DNA of 64,000 nucleotides, from positions 62,001 to 126,000 of the forward strand of contig JAJJXM010000090.1 of NCBI GenBank assembly GCA_024516155.1, read 5' to 3'. Origin of the DNA: Pyronema omphalodes. Lineage: Eukaryota > Ascomycota > Pezizomycetes > Pezizales > Pyronemataceae. The notes under the pieces are model-generated. The model did no database searches. It had not been told where the DNA came from and worked only from the letters and a program-made list of their open reading frames with translations. Of the stretch, positions 36,986-50,269 are shown one piece after another; position 1 is the stretch's first letter, and each line of letters begins with the position of its first letter. Position numbers and translations under genes: made by a program.

Positions 36986-38276
36986 TCAACTCCGACTCTG
37001 TCGACCTGACTCCTTATCCTTATCCTTATCCGCATCCGGTTTTCTTCCATACACAATATAACTATTCTCACATTAGCCAAGTCCCAATACCTACACTTTG
37101 CTGGAATACTCACAAAAAGTTATACATATGTGTATTTTTATTTTTGGCCGCCTCCACAGCGTCATCACAAAGCTTCATGGCCTCCTCTGTAGCCATCCCC
37201 AATATTCTCGTGAATAACGCCATGAAATACGCCTCTACAGCCGTCTCTAAATTAGCCTGTACTAGCGCCCCAATCCTTTTCAATCTTTTATCTTTAGCCC
37301 AAGGTCCCATGGGTTGCTTTACACAGCTGACTTTGATATCCACAAACCCCGCTTCCTCCAAATAACCCCTGAGGCGTGCAGCGGATGGAGGGGGGCGACC
37401 CAGTCTGGATAGGGCTTGTTCCATCAGAGTTAAAGCATAGCGGAGGGGATTGTCGTCAGCCATCGTTCCATCGTCGGAGTAAACCATGCCACCAACTTCG
37501 GCGAGTTCAACCCAGGCACCTGGTTTGGTGCATCGGTAGACTTCGTCAAGAACGTTGGACCAACTTGTGATTCCTTGTGCTAGGTTGCGGATATGGATGA
37601 AATCAAAGTGGTCGGGAGGATAATCCCATTGATCTTCCGCGTCGGAGATGTCGTAGGAAACATTTAGTGGTGCCCATTTGGGTTGAATCGGACTATAGCA
37701 AGTGATATAGTATGAGTCATTGTTTCCTAGTTTTGCGGTAGATAAGAGTGGTTGAATTGTTCGACAAACCTGAGATCAGTTCCAATCACTGCGGCTTCTG
37801 GGAACTTGGTGGCCATGTCGATGGCCCAGATTCCAGTTCCGGTGCCGACGTCGAGAATGCGCTTGGGATTGTTGGTGATAGGTGCTCTGTAAAGGTCGCC
37901 CTTAAGGAGCATGAGCATAATCTCGTGGTGTAAATCTAGACTTTTCGCTGGGTCAGTCTCCGTAAAACTTCCGCCGTACAGTCCTCTGGACATGATTTTA
38001 CTGACCGTTCTTGCTCAATCTGCTCAACAATTTTGTCAGCCGCCCATTTTTGAACTTGAAATGATGTATCATTACCTCGTCTGTGGGTAGGGGGTTTTTG
38101 TCGGCGCCAAAATACGAGTGATACCTCCGACCTTCAATAAAGTCAACTCTCCGCGAAATATACCATCAAGTCTTCCAAATCAACCGGGCAGTAATACCAT
38201 TTTCGTAGACATGCTCGTCTATGGAGAAGTTGACACTATTGATGCTCGATTGATAACTTCCATAACTGAGGTTCCA
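36986..38276 (-). CDS. LaeA-like (TAM-domain) SAM methyltransferase, copy 1
   Basis: Exons 38276..38198, 38131..38076, 38019..38006 (14 nt), 37940..37770, 37692..37114 and 37061..36986 encode 324 aa. The first exon (about 30 acidic or low-complexity residues in the paralogues) is unresolved, and an ATG at 38403 is a candidate. Class I SAM motif: ILDVGTGTGIWAIDMA. Then VIGTDLSPIQPKW, FDFIHIRNLAQGI, WVELAEVG and GPWAKDKRLKRIG, the standard order in LaeA-like fungal methyltransferases. The methyl acceptor is unknown in most of these, and LaeA itself is a nuclear regulator of secondary metabolism. The last exon adds YIVYGRKP and a DADKDKDK tail after an in-frame TGA of the unspliced read. It lacks the intron that the other two copies have before the PGG/PGA motif. 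Confidence 0.87.
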
Positions 38277-41200
38277 CTGTCAGCTTCTTTCCTTTACCCT
38301 TGATTGAAAATGGACAGCGATGGAAGAAAAAAAGCCTAAGAAACTGGCTGTTTTTCCCTTGCCACGGATAGTGGGGTTTCAAACCTGGATGATTGGTATT
38401 CATCGTCCGTATCTTCAGGGGTTGGCTTATAATAGTGTCAGCCTTCTTTTCGCGCAATGTGGGAATGGGAAGGAATGACAAGACGGTGCCCGACAAAACA
38501 TTGGGCATATATTACAGCTCATATCATACTGCTGTTCCTGGAATACCTACCGCAAATGAATCAACCTCGATGGTGTTTTCAGCGTCTGAAGTCGACATGG
38601 TTGAGAAGCTCTTCTCGATGATGATGGTTGAGGTTGAGTAACGCACCCAACAACCGGGAACCCGGGAAACTGATGTGTTTGGGTGCTGTAAGATTCCGAA
38701 CGACACAGGAAAGTGCAAATGCAGGTCTCCAAGGGGAAGTCGCTCAATAACGAACAGATATACGTTGCCATGCGACCCAATGACTTGTAAAATGAATGGT
38801 CAACAGAGCTGCATAGACTTGCATGAGTAGCGTAGGGATGGCCTCAATCCAGCTAAATCAGCTAAATCAGCTACAGAAAACTATGGCGACGCCTCAATGG
38901 CGCCGATTGATGCGACATGCTATGGATTCGATCCCAAAAAGAGGCATGCGTTGTTCAGCTGTGCACCCCGTCGCATGTTGGGGAAATTATCATTGGCAGT
39001 CAGCCGTATGACCAAAATTCAGATCCTTTTTTTTCGTTAATCCGTCTAAAATCGTACTAAAGAGTGGAGCTGACGATGAAGATGCCAGATATGCTCCGTG
39101 TTTAGTCAGTGCGCAGAGTGGGACCTCATCGAAAAACTTCAGACGAACCGCTCCGCGAGTGAGTGAGAATGACGCCGGCCGAGTCCCGGCATCCGAGTCA
39201 AATAATTTACCAAAAACTTTGACCGATTGGCGAGTGCCTCAAAATCAACAAGTCAGTACTTGTTTGAATCCCATGGTCGCTGGTGGAACCAACTGACAAT
39301 GAATAACACAGCATGCAGTTGAAAACCAAACGTCGTCGTCAGATATCACATTCAAACTTTACCCCGTAGCCTGGAACGAGCTAGTTTGTTCCGACCGGCA
39401 ATTTTTTTTTTGACAGGAAAACTAAAAAGAATTCGCGAAGAAGGCGACATACGGCTTGGTTCGCTCTCGTGGTTCGCCGAAATTCTTAGCGACGTGTGGA
39501 GTCTTGTGAAGACAATGACTGTGTCAAGAAGCTGCGGTGTAACTCGGCCCTCGTCTTTTCAGCTGGCGATAACCTTTGAACACAACAGCACCATCGGCCT
39601 TTTCCTTGAAGTAAAGCACGACCGTCCAAGTGGTTCAGTCCATCTCCAAGCAATAATCATGCGACTGATGCCATCATTGAGGTCATCAGAAAAAGAATTG
39701 AGCATGTAGCAATTGCCTGGTCCTTGTCGACAGGGTCCAGATTCAATGTGCTGAAACTTGGACCAAACGAAGCGATACTCTGTCTGTGGTCTGCCGTTGC
39801 GTTGGGCCAAATGCTGATATCATACCCCGCATCAGCGCTGTCCTCGGGTCTTTAAGCGGCTGCCAACCTCAGTCTAAAGGACTCATCATCATTCATCCCC
39901 GCAATATGTCATTTGTGGTAACATACCCGCACTTTAGGATCCGAAGAATTTGAAATTGGACCAGTGGGATAAAAAACTCCATCATCGGTACACAGGGCTC
40001 AGGGGCCAAAGTGACGCCAAAATCTTCAGCCAAATGGCAGCCGAACATCTGGGTCTTCGATATCGGAACAGACCTGTTGTGGGTTTGGAGTCCACGGTCC
40101 GAGGACTGAGTATCACGAATCCGGTTACGACATCCATTCAGCGACGGGCTAAGAAATTCTGAGACAAGAGACGACGCTCGCCGTTCGGCTAGTCGGCTGT
40201 CATGACTTTTGGTACCTGGTAACTCAAGGCGAGTTTATTCGGAATCATGGTCAGTGCACCCAAACCCAACCAGTCAAAATTGACTAATCGTACGGCACAG
40301 GAACCCCATGAATATTTGGGATGTATGGAAAAGCACCGATGATCCTCGGAGAAAGCACTCATGGGACGATTGTGGATCAACACAGGCATTTCAGTTTAAA
40401 CCGTCGGCCAAATCCTTTGAGAGGATGTCTACTGTAGGACATACGCGAAAACAATTTCTTGGGACGAGGTGTGGTTTCGGCTTATCTGTGGCTGTGTCCT
40501 GAAGCAACGACCGTGCACTTATTACCAGCCACAAGTTTCATGCCTAGAAAACTTATGGAACGTGGTGATGGTGGTAGTAGTGATGGTGGTGCGCAGATTC
40601 CGCGCAGACTAGGAAAAAACCGTCATCGTCATTCTACATGTCACCGCCATGTCACGACCGCGATTTCCGAACGACGAATTTGCAACCTCACCAAATGACA
40701 CAGTGGAATCCATTTTTCTTACTAGAAAAGGGGTTAATATCTTCGTTATGTTTTGCAGTTTATCGTCTAGCTTTAGTCTCGGACGTGGTATCGCATCACA
40801 ACAGAGATCGCGTGCCATGACATGTATATACGTTTATACCCTGCCGATTTTATTAACTTAAGAGAAGGAAGTTACCGAAGAAATACAGACCAAACGCCAT
40901 GGCCGTCCTCTGAGCACAATGGTGCTTACGAGTCCGAGTATTTTTCAAACCCCCTGGGGTTTACTCTGATGCTAACATAGAGTCAGATCATCAATGCCAG
41001 ATCACTAGTAGCTTCATTATGTCAATTCGTGAGCAGCGTTGCGGTTTTTTACAGGAAAATATACCCTTTGAATCAACCCGCTTCGCTGGCAGCGTTCAAT
41101 TTAGTTGAAATTCTTCCAGTATGGTGCACCATGGCGCTGGCCATATCATCTACCGGACCGGAACAGCGGACTTCCGGTAATACCAGATGCCATGCCATCC

Positions 41201-44195
41201 CTCCGCATCTACACCGGTTACGAATATAACTGAGCTTGGAGAACCGACAGAGGACATTTCAATGGCTGATACTTTGAAGAACGTCGTACAGAGGTATGGG
41301 CAGTTTGACATTACCTAAGTGTTCTTTAAGAATTTATGCAAGAATTGACTGCAACAAAATCCTCAAACCTCGGATGTCTCGGATCATTATTGTTAACCAA
41401 CGATATTCATTCGAAGTTCTACTAAAATCTCTATGAATAGAAAAATTACATGACCGGCAAGAACGAAGGTTCAGTTTGTTATGGATTTACAGAGTAGTCT
41501 GTACCCTAATATTGATATTCGGATCCATACCAAACGCCGCTCTTGTAAATATTACCAACCGGACCAAAGCTTGAATTGCGTGGCTCAGCTCTAACTCTAA
41601 AAAGGTTCGAGGTTTGGATTCATTTATTTAATCATATGCTGACCGGGGCCTAAAAGGCCCATGCAGGACAAAAGAAATCCGAATTTCATGCTCGTGGTAT
41701 ACACCATCTATTGAACTCCCACTGATCCAGATTTTGAATATCAATACCCGCAGTGCAAACGAAAATGACCCCTGGTGATATCCGGTGATGGACGAAGACG
41801 ACCACGCGTTTAGATTAACACAGACTCTCCGAGCCACGTTGTACCCGTATGATTACTCTTTTCCCAGCACGATTTGCATCGCAGAAGACAGCATATGGAA
41901 CTTCCTCACACCCATGGATTTCACAGGAAGGTTTCATATCGCATATAGTTACAGAAACCGTTCCGTGACTGATTTCTGCTCACCGACTCAGGGGAATATG
42001 AGTGATCGTCGATGATCACAGCTAGAGTTTCCGGTGGGTCAGCGAACGTTATCCACTTCTCATGTATTTATGGTGCTTTCGATACAATCGTATGACGGAG
42101 ACATATTCCGGCCGATCGCAAACTATGTCAATCAAAAATGGGGAAATGAAGAGAATGAAGACTTATAACCGGTTGCTGTATGTCTTACAGCCATGCTTTT
42201 ACACTTTGTGCTGGGCTCTTTGTATTATCTGAGTATAGCTAAGTTTCTGCATTGGCTTTTTTGAGAAGGTTTTCCCCATATGTATTACTGTAGGCTGCTT
42301 TAACGGATGATCATGAGGACTGCGAGCACTAGGAAAGTCTGGTCTGTGAAATGGATTATCCTACGTCTTGCCTCCTGATATCCATCACCGAGAAGGTACT
42401 TAATGTTATACACCTTCAGGTACATACACTATTCAATATTTGATACATGCCTTTCACCCGAGTGATCCCAAGCCGATGATCTGCATGAAAACGATCGGCT
42501 AAATCAACAAACGGATGTTTTTTCTGCAAAGACTACTTAGTTTATGCAGGATGAAGCAAAAAATTTAATCAGAAGAAAGAGAGAGCTACCCAGCCTCTTT
42601 ATCAAGCGTTAACCGAGTGAGAGTTGGCCAAAACCTGCGTTCTCTATGCATTTGAATCATCCCATTTGAAAGGCATCCAAGATGACATGAGGTGTTTCTC
42701 AACTCTATGCACAGTTGTAACCACTACGCCACAGCGATGCATCGCTTACTATTTTCATCTATCGATGTTACGTTTGAGATGCATCCACGAGGCAACTAAC
42801 TACCGACAGGGTTTTTTTTTATCATTATCTACGGAAGAAAGGCCACAATCGGTGGGAATGAAATCCCGGGATGCCTTTATAGATGAAATCCCAGAGGACC
42901 GGCCATCAAAGAAAAAAAAGGTACCAACAGTCACACTCACATCTTCCGTGCATTATGTGCGTAGATGCATGAGATATCACCATGCGATGACCACCACCAA
43001 GCCTTCCCGCAACTTGATTCTGCAGCTATGCGGTTAGGATTCCGTCAAAAGTGGGCACAAATGTACTTTGTGCCTGGTGTTTTGTAAAAAAAAGCTAGGC
43101 TGATGAAATCATGACATACCTACGTTGGAAAGGGCAGTATTTCGTTTGCTCGAAAAGGCATTTCTCCAAAGGCTTGAAACCCAACACTCGGAGAATATCC
43201 TAATTCATCATGTCATTGGTCATTGGTCATTGCGTCTCGGTTCGGTGAACGGTAAACGGCCAATAAGCAAGCGCTGCGTCGCCACACTTTAACACCATCA
43301 CTAACGTTTCTAGAAGAAGCATTCAAGATAGTTACCTATTTTGGATTAAACTTTATATCCAGTTATATCAGCGACTAATTTTCAAAGAGCAAATTAATTG
43401 ACCGTGTCATGCGTCCTTACACCCTGTTCGTTTGTATGTAGCTCGAGCTCGATGACGACGAAATCTTACCATCTTACCATCAACCATCATCCCGAGCCAC
43501 AGAAACGAGATTCCAAAACCAAATGATACGTCCGATACGTTAGCTTCAATAAGCGTATTCTGTTGTTCCATCGATTATCTCAACTTCTAGAAATTTGATG
43601 GCTGAAGGCTGGAGCTGTGGTGTCGGTGGTTCTTCCGGAGACATGGAATAGGGTAGCCGTCGTTACCAATTGGGCGGGATCAGGAACCTGGCCCCGTGTA
43701 CCGGCGGTGTGGTTGTAGCCAGCGGGACGGGAGTTCCGACGGTCAGCACCGATTGGTTAGGCGAGAAGTGGCGTTTACCACACGCGAAAAGTTTTTGACT
43801 ATTAGAGACGCGGCTGCATATTCTACATTCCAGTGGTGGCCAACTCACGCAGTATATATGCAGGTGCAAGGAGATGGGAAACCACATGTTTTGGAAGTCT
43901 TCGTTGGGGGATCTAAAGGAAGTTATTACATCGGGATCGAAAGGGCAGATCTGATGATGTTTCAATATCTTGGAAATCACAATTATTAAGAGTGATCGAT
44001 ACCCGGACGCCAAAAGGCATATCTTTTTTTGGGAAACTCGCTCGTCTAAAGTACAGCGCCTCTACCATACAGTATTCCAGCACGTTGGTAACGACCCCCT
44101 CAATTAATTCATACATTACTTTCACCTTTACCACTGCATGTAATCCACCGCTTGAACCTGGTTGTCGGTGCGAGTGGTGCTGGCCGGTTTGCTGG
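38277..44195. other. gene-poor spacer between methyltransferases 1 and 2
   Basis: No open frame here has a recognisable domain or convincing exon partners. Upstream sequence for copy 1 must lie at the left end. A LINE-like 3' end relic at ~41.62 kb is listed separately. Confidence 0.5.
41619..41692 (-). mobile_element. relic resembling a LINE 3' terminus
   Basis: The stretch TTTAATCATA followed by GGGGCCTAAAAGGCCCATGC and AAATCCG matches, with gaps and substitutions, the 3' end of the full LINE (TTTAATCATA, GAGGCCTCTAAGGCCTATGC, ATATCCG at ~54.87-54.93 kb) in the same orientation. A T/A-rich run sits outside it where the tail would be. No further LINE sequence is visible, so it would be a strongly 5'-truncated old copy. 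Confidence 0.45.
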
Positions 44196-45803
44196 TTATG
44201 ATCGAGGCTTTCGTCCATGAACGACGTAGCTAAAAACAGAAGAAAAATTAGCATCGATATTTCCAATTGTAGCCTCAAACCAGCTAGATAGCCTTTGCGA
44301 AGTGCTGGAAAAGGCCAAACACTTACAAAGAAACGTAAATATGAGCATTAGCCTCCTTCATAGATTTCAGCGCCTCTCGACAAGACTTGCTTGCCTTTTT
44401 CCCGCTCAGACCCAGGAATCCGGTAAAAGGTTCCATGCAGTACGCGCGCAATCCCGTCTCGGCAATCAACAAAGCCATGGAACCAATCTGCTTCAGAGCA
44501 GGATCTGTAGGCCAAGGTCCAATGGGTTGTTTCACTTTGGTCACCTGGACATCGACGAAACCTGCGTCTTCTAGGTAATCTTTCAATGTGACATCTGTGA
44601 CTGGAGGTCGGCCCATTGCCATCATTGCTTGCGCTTGGAGTTCGGCATTTTTCTTTGCTGGATCAGAGTCGGATAGCGTTTCATCGTCGCATTCGAGTTG
44701 GATACCAATTTCGGCGAGTTCTATATATCCTCCTGGTTGCAAACATCTGAACGAAATTAATTAGTCCAAATTTCCGAAGCAAAAAAAAAGGATAAAGAAA
44801 ACTGATCATACCGAAGTGACTGCGAAAGTAATCTTGGCCAATCACAAATCCCCATCGAGATGTTTCGTGCGTGAATAAAATCAAAATAATCGTCATCTCG
44901 ATAAGTCCAGTCATCCTCTGCATCATCAATTTCAAATCTGCAATTTGGCGGAACCCATTTAGACTGGATTGGACTATCAAAAAGGTCAGTCAGTTCCCGT
45001 CTCCCAAATTTTCAATAAAAACAGAAGACAAAATCGTAAGTACCTCAAGTCTGTTCCAATAACCTTTGACATTGGATATTTGTCCGCCATATCTATCGCC
45101 CAGATACCCGTTCCAGTTCCAATATCCAAGATCTTTTGCGGATTCGATAGAGGTGCTAGGTGAAGTTTTCCCTCGAGGAGGAGAAGCATGATTTCGTGGT
45201 GCATATCCAGACTATGGAGTCGGCGATTAGATTGGGTCGTTCACATATTGGTTGTAAAAATCGTAAATTTTGGCAATATATTTTATCGGTTGATCGAAGA
45301 GATCGAGGAGAGGAAGATAAAGAGTACACACCGGTCTTGTTCTGGCTGACGGTCATGTTAGTGAGGAAATCTCAGAATTTCTACAGAATCCAGGACAAAC
45401 CTCATCAGCGGGCACAGGATATTTCTCCATCCCAAAGTAAGTGTGATATGTTCGCCCTTCGCCATGATCTCAGTCGATTTGCTCCGTTCACCTCCACGCA
45501 CATTCTCAATTGATGTTCAAATACCATGTTTATCCACATATTCGTGTATCGAGGAGGCCAAGCTCGCAACGCTCACATCATTTCCGGAGGAGGCATCTTC
45601 ATCATCTTCATCATCATCATGATCATCTTGTGTATTTTCATAGTCATAATCGTCGTATTCTATATCTTCACTCGTCTGACAATACCTGGGTTATTAGCTA
45701 TAGTTTTTCAATCGATAGATACTAATTCTTTGAGTAGGCAAGTGCGACTGACAGCTTCTAGGTCAGAATCAACTGATAACGTGTCGTCTGGGATTTGGTC
45801 CAT
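44196..45803 (-). CDS. LaeA-like (TAM-domain) SAM methyltransferase, copy 2
   Basis: Eight exons (45803..45723, 45675..45525, 45456..45401, 45345..45332, 45211..45044, 44973..44812, 44746..44327, 44229..44196) give 361 aa. The N-terminus is very acidic (YDDYDYE and DDDEDDED). Next come the GRTYHTYFG segment, a 14-nt microexon encoding PEQDR with the next base, the SAM motif ILDIGTGTGIWAIDMADKYP, then VIGTDLSPIQSKW, FDFIHARNISMGI, GGYIELAEIG and GPWPTDPALKQIG. The last exon, reached by a GTAAGT donor just before an in-frame TAA, adds YVVHGRKPRS. All phases agree and the length is within one residue of copy 3. The function is presumed small-molecule or protein methylation, with substrate unknown. 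Confidence 0.88.
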
Positions 45804-48800
45804 ATCTTTTTTTTGCACAGTGTAGCGTTGTTTTGTTAACGATATCTGACTGTTCTATCTTTTGATGGCAATCAATGGCTTTTATATTTTTTTGCCCCGA
45901 GGTGTTGGGTTGGGCGCACCCACACTACCCGTAGATAGACCACCGTGCAGATTCATGCATGCAGATGTATGAAGCACATGCATGGCAGCGAAGCGGCGGA
46001 GTCAACCACGAGCCGGACGCTATGAGCGGAGTGAATTTGAGGACGGACTGGCTTTTAGATTTAGGGAGCGGACTGGAGTTGGAGACCGGCGGCACGGTTA
46101 GTAGGTGGCCTGGGATTCGGCGGGTCCATCAAGAAGAGACGAAACCCGTCCATCGGGGCACGGATTTTATCAATTTGGCCTTCCTTTCCATTGGGATTTC
46201 TGTTCACGATTGACAATCACCATTGCAGGTATCGAAAATATCTCCCATCAAGACAGGCAAGCCCCCCAGCTCCAATCCCGGGGTATTGGCATACAAACAC
46301 CCCCCTAGCCAAAGCTATTAACCCCATCCGGGAGTACAGCGGCCTTCCAACCTCAAAACCGAAGGAAGCAGTCCCCTGCAGACCGAGATATTTATTTTAC
46401 CTTTGCGTAAACCGTGCATGAGATGGGGTTCACGCATGCTATGGTCCATATCTGAAATTGTGGTTCCGTAGCTTGCCATGGCAATTAATCCGCACCATTC
46501 CAATCCATCAGATCGCTTCCGTTAATGAGCGTCTATGTATGAAGCGCAAACGTTTCATCAACCATCACTCTCGCAAGCAAGTTAACTCCTCCACTAACGC
46601 CCGTGTCGACGGAAGCGGTAACTGGTTAAGGAATTTTTTTATCAGGGAAAAATCAGGCGACATTTTCGTCCGTGTCTAGTTTTCTGTGTCACTTTTGAGG
46701 AAACTTACTCCGACTAAGTCATAGCGGTTTCCTGTAAACGTTATGTACTCCGGAGACAAGGAAGCGCGCGTACAACCCAATTGCGTGTTCAACATGCGCC
46801 CTGGGGTATGTATGAATTTTTTATGGTGAAGAAAGATTTCTTTTTGCCAGCAGTGTAGCTGCATAGAGTCGATGTCGAGCGAGTGTTGGAATTGGGTCGC
46901 AAGGCTAACAGGTACTGACATCTCACGCGCGCTAGGAAATCGTCAGGGACCACTTCCAAAGTACGCCTCGTTTGTAAACCATCGCGAAAATCGTTTAGTA
47001 CGGTGAAACAATGATCGGCACGAACATACTCTAGATCGTCGCTGGGTCAACGTGCACCATTAACCGGTGAGTATCCAAGCATACTCTATCACTCGTGCAC
47101 AGACAACGTTTCCCGATCGAGTGGTACTGCACTGCTCGGTAGCGAGTACCAAGGAACGCGAATAACGGAGTTTTTTCGGTCCCAACATTTATTATCGTCT
47201 TAGAAGCCGATCTTCCATCTTTAGGATGTCATAGTTGGGAAACCGCTGGTTTCATAGCGATGGTATCCGCCGATAAAGATCTTGGCCGAGACTTGCATCG
47301 GAGAGGAGTTGGAAAAATATGATAAGGAGGTCCAGAATTGAAAATATTATTCATCGGAAATTCTCATCAGATGAAGACTGGGAATCTAGCGTGATTATGA
47401 GCTCTATTTAAGCGGGGATATTGGTTCCGATTGATATCATCACCCCCACATAAACAAAATCCTGTGCGACATGTTGGAGATTGATATGTCGATTGGCGCG
47501 CGCTGGATGGCGTTTATGCGCGGCTTCAGATGCGGTGCATAATTTCGAGTTCCAGACTACCGTACTTTAACACGCATGTTTTTAAAGAATTTGTGTTCGA
47601 TGAGATTCTTGTCTTTCGCTCCAAGAGCAAACGCTAACTCGGTAGATGAGGATAATATTTCTAAAAACCCACCGACAATTTGCACCTTTATCATCGGAAT
47701 AGGTAATTTGTTAATAACCAAGTTTTGTATAGTTTCAAATTACCAATCCTTATGCCACAACGACCGGATCAGAAGATACATACCATCATCGGTAATCAAG
47801 CCGAGAAGAAAAATTGGTATTCTCCACAACCCAGCGCCTAGTGATGTCTAACACGAACCTGGGGAATGTTCACTATATTTGCGGAAGCCTATGGAGTGGG
47901 TCTTATGCGAACATGGGCCGCTCCGTTTACAGCTTTGCGTATTTCCAAGCTCCTGGGACTCGGTAGAGACATGCCTCGCCTCGCCATGCTTTCGGTTCGG
48001 CTACTGAATGTAAGTAATTCTGTACAGCTTACTATGCGTATTTGTGCCAGGCAGACGCGTGCAATTGGCCTCGGCATCGTCATGAAAGTGCTTCTGCAGA
48101 TTTCACTTTCCAATTTGCCATCTGGTTATCCGATTGCGAATTTTCCGGCTTTTAAAGATATATTTAGCAGCCAGATCCTCAGGATATTGTGCGTGCTCGT
48201 ATCCATACGATACGAATGGGGGCTCTCGACTCCGCGGAGGAGGGAGCGTGGCGTCACCAGCCATCTCAGTTACGTAACTGGTCACAAAATTTCCAGACAG
48301 GCTCCCGAATGCTGGGCTGACCGAAGTTGATGGCTTCGAAACTTTTTTTTCATCGGATATGTACCCGCATGAAATGAAGGACATCGAGTACCGGACTATC
48401 GGATAAATGTAGGTACGCGTGGATTAAGGAGTTTGTCCCAATCACCGAAGATTTCAACGTATTTCAACGTGCGCCATCCTGCCATATTCCTGCCATCTGC
48501 ACGCACGCGAGACACCGCACCGAAGGCTCATTGCTCTCTGCAGCTGGTGAAACTGGTAGGATAGTTCAGCGCGCAAGTATGGCTGATATATGAATTTCAG
48601 GAGTCAGTGATTCTGTGCCGGTCTTCGAGTGAGAAGTTTTGTAAAATTGAAAAGACACGGCAGTTGATTCGAAGGGAACTTTCCCTTGCTCGGGGCAGCT
48701 TAGCTTGCAATAAGCGAAAAGCTTGTCCCGCGGTCTGCCGACTAACCGGTCGGCTTTTTAGCCCGTTTCTGCTAGCAGCGGGAAGGTATCGGGCTCTCCG

Positions 48801-48943
48801 GTATTTCATCACGACGAGCGGTCTTTGAAGAATTCGATTTTATTATTAATGTTCCCTGGAACAGATAATCCTATTAGGTCCTAGTGAATACAGTAAAATT
48901 CCTGAAGAAAAGAATCCATCCATCAGCCATTCGTTCCGCTACC
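45804..48943. other. gene-poor spacer
   Basis: Frames such as 47866..48330 (+, 154 codons) look partly protein-like on both strands but show no known domain. No gene is supported. Confidence 0.45.
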
Positions 48944-50248
48944 TCATGCCGTGCGAAATGTTTCCACGATGAACTCGGCTGTCTTCCGCGTGGTTTCCGA
49001 TCTCTTGAAGTTGATGATGAAGTCCATCAATGGAGCATCGTGGACCTCCCCCTTAGCAATTAGAGTCTCGAGCTGGAAGCTACCAACCTCCTTCTCAAAA
49101 ACCCCCTCCATAGTCTTGATAAAGACCCTGATATCATCAATCAATACCTCTTCCTCTCCAGCTGTGATCAAAATTTTCTTCGCAACGCTTCCAATGCCCT
49201 TCCACCAGGACTCAGGAGCCGGAGCAGCTTCACCCCAGTAGTTTCCAGAGGCCATATCAGCGCTGAATTCTAAGCTGTCTGTCATCTGTGATAACCAGTG
49301 CTGGCAGATAGCCGAATCCAAAACATCAATGCTTCCGTACTTCTGGAAAGAGGACGCCTTTGTTGATGAGATGCACGTTGCTGGTGATATCAGGGCCAAT
49401 CCAGCCAACGGGCTATCCAGTGAAAGCTTTGAAATGGTAGGACGTGGGTGAAGAATGTGGGATACAACCGACAAAGCGAGATGGCCCCCAGCCGAGTCAC
49501 CACTTATGGTAATCTGCAGGAAGTGACTTGTGAGCGGGTATGTATCGAGTACTCGAAGTTGAACTTACGTCTGATGGCGGAATACCCCGTGCTAATAACC
49601 GGGATAGAGCCTGTGTTGCCTCGCGTATCTGAAACGGATATTTCTGCGCTGGAGCAGTAGCTTTGAATGTGTAAGCTTCGAGTTAAGCAAAGACCAATAC
49701 AATTTACAAAGGTCGCTTACTGTACTCAAGTACTGCGATAGCTAAGGAGTCGTTGAGTCCGCTATCCCCAGCAGTTTTCTTTACGAAATCGAGAAATCCA
49801 AGATGTCCTTTCATCATGGACAAAACATATCCTCCCCCGTGAAAATAAAGCAGAAGCTTCTGTCCTGGCCTCCATGCTTCACCGATCCACATAATTCTAG
49901 CCTCGACTTCACCATCGTTTTCGGCAGGAAGCACCTCGATGTTCGTGGCAAGCCCCTTGGAACGAGTCCATTTCTTGTAGACCGTCAGGGTTGAAGGGAA
50001 AAGATATTGTAGTTGTTTAACAGTCATCGAGCCAGTTAGGCAACGACTTCCGGCATTTTTGACGCGGAACCACCATCTATCGCGGACGAAGAGATTACGC
50101 AATATGAACGAGACCAGAGAATATGGGTCTGTAGATTTATTAGCCTCGTCATTCGCACTAGTTCGGCGTACTCACAAACAATAAGTATCCCCACGAGAAG
50201 AGAGAGCTTCTCTCTAAAAGATAGACTCGGTTTACTTGCCACCGCCAT
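48944..50248 (-). CDS. alpha/beta hydrolase (HSL/arylacetamide-deacetylase-like esterase)
   Basis: Exons 50248..50176, 50128..49721, 49675..49569 and 49513..48944 give 385 aa. All three introns have GTGAGT, GTAAGC or GTAAGT donors and keep frame. Near residue 20 is a hydrophobic segment (LSLLVGILIVYPYSLVSFIL), a likely membrane anchor. Catalytic signature of alpha/beta-hydrolase fold 3: oxyanion HGGG in LLLYFHGGGYV, nucleophile Ser in GDSAGGH, an acid in the AGEEEVLIDDI region and the final His in GEVHDAPL. The protein is full length with the normal order, so probably an active carboxylesterase or lipase-like enzyme with unknown substrate. It sits between methyltransferases 2 and 3 with >2 kb on each side, so co-regulation is not implied. 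An in-frame ATG at 50269 would add seven residues. Confidence 0.9.
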
Positions 50249-50269
50249 TTTGTAATTATGATGCACCAC

